From Bacteroidaceae bacterium (lineage in GTDB: Bacteria; Bacteroidota; Bacteroidia; Bacteroidales; Bacteroidaceae), in assembly GCA_021443285.1 (NCBI GenBank), contig JABUUG010000015.1:1-7935 (forward strand): a stretch of DNA of 7,935 nucleotides. Direction: 5' to 3'. The translations under genes were made by a program, and so were the position numbers. Under the pieces are notes generated by a model. The model did not search any database. It saw only the letters and a list, made by a program, of their open reading frames with translations, and was not told the origin of the DNA. Position 1 is the first letter of the stretch; every line of letters starts with the position of its first letter. Below, piece after piece: positions 5,788 through 7,935 of the stretch.

Positions 5788-6807
5788 TTAATGTTGAAGT
5801 GTTTGTCTTTGTATTCTTGCGTTATCCCATTTTTCTATCAGCGATTTCAAATCGTCCGGCATTTCCGAACTGAAATTAAGTTCTTCGCCAGTTGATGGAT
5901 GTCGGAAACCAAGTGTTTTCGCGTGTAGGGCCTGACGGGGACATATCTTCATGCAGTTGTTTATGAACTGCTTGTATGAGGCTGTGCGTTCGCCTCGCAG
6001 AATTTCGCATCCACCGTATCGCTCATCTGCAAACAACGGATGCCCCATGTGCTTCATGTGGGCTCGTATCTGGTGTGTTCGTCCAGTTTCTAACCGACAT
6101 TCAATGAGTGTTACATAGCCGTACCGCTTGACCACCGTATAGTGGGTTATGGCGGGCTTGCCGATTTCCGACCCCATCGGCACTACCGTCATGCGCAGTC
6201 TGTCTTTTGGGTCTCGTGTTATGTTACCCTCTATTGTGCCTTTGTCTTCTATGAAGTTTCCCCATACCAAGGCCTGATATGTGCGGCGTGATGTATGGTG
6301 GAAGAACTGCATTGCAAGTTTTGATTTTGCGTCAGGAGTCTTTGCTGCCACTATAAGTCCGCTTGTGTCCTTGTCGATACGATGTACCAACCCTACCTCT
6401 GGGTCGTTGATGTCAAAATCTGGCACATCCTTCATGTGCCATGCTATTGCGTTTATAAGAGTTCCTGTGTAGTTTCCGCACCCAGGATGTACCACAAGTC
6501 CCGCAGGCTTGTTTATTACCATCAGGTCGTTGTCCTCATATACGATATCCAATGGTATGTCTTCTGGTTCTATTGTGCTTTCGTAGGGAGGGCGGTCAAG
6601 CATCAGGGCAACTACATCGAAAGGCTTCACCTTATAGTTAGACTTCACAGCCCTGCCGTTTACATATAACATGCCGCTTTCTGCCGCCATTTGTATGCGA
6701 TTACGCGAGGTGTGCGGCCGCAATTCCACAAGGTATTTGTCTATGCGTACAGGAGTCTGCCCTGGGTCAACTTCTATCCGGAAATGTTCGTATAGGTCTT
6801 CTGTCAT
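5788..6807 (-). CDS. rluD: RluA-family 23S rRNA pseudouridine synthase (RluD-like)
   Basis: 339 residues from ATG at 6805-6807; a GTG directly before it would add one residue, and TAG eight codons before the ATG blocks longer starts. An S4 RNA-binding domain (about 19-80, with VRIDKYLVEL and GMLYVNGRAVKSNYKVKPFDVV) precedes the catalytic domain. Catalytic signatures are INKPAGLVVHPG (98-109), VGLVHRIDKDTSG (138-150) with nucleophile Asp145, and LETGRTHQIRAHMKHMGHPL (239-258). The enzyme turns uridines into pseudouridine in RNA. The S4 domain plus this motif set fits RluD, which acts on helix 69 of 23S rRNA in E. coli, but RluC and other RluA members cannot be excluded without alignment. It follows the PASTA gene by 43 nt and precedes ddl by 4 nt. 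The pairing of an rRNA modifier with ddl is positional; no direct biochemical link is implied. Confidence 0.92.
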   Translation of the reverse strand: MTEDLYEHFRIEVDPGQTPVRIDKYLVELRPHTSRNRIQMAAESGMLYVNGRAVKSNYKVKPFDVVALMLDRPPYESTIEPEDIPLDIVYEDNDLMVINKPAGLVVHPGCGNYTGTLINAIAWHMKDVPDFDINDPEVGLVHRIDKDTSGLIVAAKTPDAKSKLAMQFFHHTSRRTYQALVWGNFIEDKGTIEGNITRDPKDRLRMTVVPMGSEIGKPAITHYTVVKRYGYVTLIECRLETGRTHQIRAHMKHMGHPLFADERYGGCEILRGERTASYKQFINNCMKICPRQALHAKTLGFRHPSTGEELNFSSEMPDDLKSLIEKWDNARIQRQTLQH

Positions 6808-6850
6808 CACGGTGTTGTGGGTTGCCTAGTTGCCGGGGAATTGGGGATGT

Positions 6851-7654
6851 TTACTGGGGGGTGGAGGTGTTAGGGTTGTTTCCTGTTCCTCCATTTGCCG
6901 TAACACCGTTCTCTTGTGCCTGTCTCTCTCTAATAAGTCGTTCTATTTCGTCGTCCACGTTTACCTCAACATTCTGATTTTCATTATCTGTGTTGGTTTC
7001 CGTGTTGTTGTCGTCATCGTCGTAGTGTGAACTATAGGTGTAGTCTTCCTCTTCTTCCTCATAATAATAGAGTGGATCTGTGTATGTAACAGAGTCTCCA
7101 AGGTCACGTGTTCCATCGCCTACTTGCAGAACGAGCTTTGCCTCAACCGACATTTTTTCTCCGTTGAGAATAAATTTTCCGTTTGCCTTTATCGCATAAA
7201 GCCAGTCTTTCTCTCCTGCCACATATTGCACCTCGATGCGTTTGAACCCCAGAGCTTTTAGTTTTGCTATTGCTTCCCTGTAACTACTGTTGTCTATGAT
7301 GTCTGGGATGTTTTTGCTGGGCGATACACCAGCATTGACGATGAGGTATATTATCCTGCCACCCTTCACGATTTTTCCCGGAGCGGGAATCTGTTCCAGT
7401 ACAATGTCGGCAGGAAGATTTTTCAGGTAGAGCGTGTCTGCAATTACCATTGTCAGTCCCAGACGCCCCAATTCGTGCTTTGCGGCTTTTATGGAGACTT
7501 TCTTCAAGTTAGGCACCTCAATCTTCTCTCCGTGGTGGGTGTATGTGTTTAACCCGAAATATGCCCCCACTATCAGTCCAATGAATAGCAGGAACATTAA
7601 CGTTACATTTAGGGCAACTTTAATGCTGAAGAAACTTTTGAGGAACTCTTTCAT
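6851..7654 (-). CDS. Membrane-anchored double-PASTA protein
   Basis: 267 residues. A short basic N-terminus (MKEFLKSFFSIK) leads into one membrane segment (about 13-35), then two PASTA repeats in the periplasm: about 43-109 (KIEVPNLKKVSIKAAKHELGRLGL ... IVLEQIPAPGKIVKGGRIIYLIVNAG) and about 112-180 (KNIPDIIDNSSYREAIAKLKALGF ... KMSVEAKLVLQVGDG). The tail (190-267) is disordered-looking and rich in Asp, Glu, Asn and Tyr, with EEEEED at 199-204 and DDDD at 212-215, and ends in Gly/Asn/Thr. PASTA domains bind peptidoglycan fragments or beta-lactams in Ser/Thr kinases and PBPs. No kinase or transpeptidase domain is attached here, so it may be a wall-sensing or scaffold protein. That is inference, supported only by ddl in the same operon. 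The start codon has no rival upstream, and the leader carries a promoter at 7683-7713. Confidence 0.88.
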   Translation of the reverse strand: MKEFLKSFFSIKVALNVTLMFLLFIGLIVGAYFGLNTYTHHGEKIEVPNLKKVSIKAAKHELGRLGLTMVIADTLYLKNLPADIVLEQIPAPGKIVKGGRIIYLIVNAGVSPSKNIPDIIDNSSYREAIAKLKALGFKRIEVQYVAGEKDWLYAIKANGKFILNGEKMSVEAKLVLQVGDGTRDLGDSVTYTDPLYYYEEEEEDYTYSSHYDDDDNNTETNTDNENQNVEVNVDDEIERLIRERQAQENGVTANGGTGNNPNTSTPQ

Positions 7655-7682
7655 GTGAAGAAGGTACGCACAATTATGGCGG

Positions 7683-7713
7683 CAAAGGTATAAAAAAATC
7701 AGAAAGGGGTAAA
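7683..7713 (-). promoter_or_regulatory. Promoter of the PASTA-rluD-ddl operon
   Basis: Minus-strand TACCTTTG (7683-7690) is an exact -7 box, and TTTA (7710-7713) lies 19 nt upstream at the right spacing for the -33 TTTG with one mismatch. The -7 box is 28 nt before the PASTA start codon, so the leader is short, about 20 nt. The -33 element and spacer lie inside the rpmH terminator stem-loop. Confidence 0.7.
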
Positions 7714-7740
7714 GCTTTTGGCCTTACTTCTTTCTGATTT
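7692..7740 (-). terminator. Intrinsic terminator of rpmH
   Basis: On the minus strand AAATCAGAAA (7731-7740) pairs with TTTCTGATTT (7696-7705), all 10 positions. An inner partial stem GTAA/TTAC (7724-7727 with 7709-7712) lies inside the loop. Seven Ts (7692-7698) overlap the end of the stem and run on after it. It sits about 57 nt after the rpmH stop and should end transcripts coming from rpmH. Confidence 0.8.
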
Positions 7741-7797
7741 CTGCGTTTTTAGGAGAAAAATACGCGGTGTTGATGCTAAAAGTCTCAAAAAACATCA

Positions 7798-7935
7798 TTA
7801 TTTGCCGTGATGCTCGTCAGAGACAGTCAGTTTCTTGCGTCCCTTTGCGCGACGGGAAGCAAGTACGCGGCGACCGTTCTTTGTGGCCATACGCTCACGG
7901 AAACCGTGCTTGTTCACTCTTCTTCTGTTGTGAGG
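7798..7935 (-). CDS. rpmH: Ribosomal protein L34, 5'-truncated at window edge
   Basis: 45 codons plus TAA are present, reading [16 protein letters not shown] and then [20 protein letters not shown], ending in TVSDEHHGK. The arginine/lysine-rich HGFRERMxTxxGRRVLxxRRAKGRKxL block is the L34 signature. Bacterial L34 begins MKRTFQP, so only about six residues (MKRTFQ) lie beyond the right edge. The protein binds 23S rRNA in the large subunit. The extra C-terminal residues after KKLTVS are a feature I associate with Bacteroidota L34. It is followed by its own terminator and then by the PASTA operon on the same strand. Confidence 0.96.
   Translation of the reverse strand, partial: PHNRRRVNKHGFRERMATKNGRRVLASRRAKGRKKLTVSDEHHGK

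Noticed and set aside
1..7935. Defence system, prophage, CRISPR array or biosynthetic cluster
   Set aside because: All clear genes are core translation, cell-wall or envelope functions, or small conserved DNA-binding-type proteins. No spaced direct repeats, integrase, nuclease or toxin motifs were seen on either strand.

Overview
The window looks like chromosome from a member of the Bacteroidota, most likely Prevotella or a close relative. The gene families (a PASTA protein with no kinase, a NigD-like lipoprotein, a cell-surface protein of the 'PAPGQFVN' type, an L34 ending in HHGK) fit that group. So do the promoters: three perfect or near-perfect TAnnTTTG -7 boxes precede transcription units. 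The genus is inferred from remembered protein families and was not tested by a search. Most of the window is ordinary core genome, and I see no phage, CRISPR, restriction or toxin genes.

Left part, plus strand: a 5'-truncated secreted or surface protein (1-798) is followed by an intergenic promoter region with a perfect 7-bp dyad around the -7 box. Next come two small winged-helix-type proteins (987-1277 and 1321-1689). The first has a lysine-rich, histone-H1-like N-terminal tail and the second an acidic C-terminal part. A long-arm hairpin at 1714-1777 sits midway between their end and the convergent frr gene.

Middle part, minus strand: tRNA-Gln(UUG) and frr (ribosome recycling factor) appear to share one transcript from a TACCTTTG promoter. 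Upstream of them is a two-gene unit, an acyltransferase-like protein overlapping a NigD-like lipoprotein by 26 nt. On both sides of this pair lie AT-rich repeated intergenic sequences. The larger, about 4450-4723, is a noncoding element with 20-bp nearly perfect inverted ends and many nested hairpins; it looks like a dispersed or MITE-like repeat.

Right part, minus strand: a three-gene operon encodes a membrane-anchored double-PASTA protein, an RluD-like 23S rRNA pseudouridine synthase and D-alanine--D-alanine ligase. Its promoter is packed against, and partly inside, the intrinsic terminator of the upstream rpmH (ribosomal protein L34), which runs off the right edge lacking only about six N-terminal residues. 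The segment joins cell-wall precursor synthesis and a possible peptidoglycan sensor with ribosome maintenance.

The observations most worth checking are the inverted-repeat element, the dyad over the promoter of the winged-helix pair, the altered acyltransferase motif and the terminator/promoter overlap.
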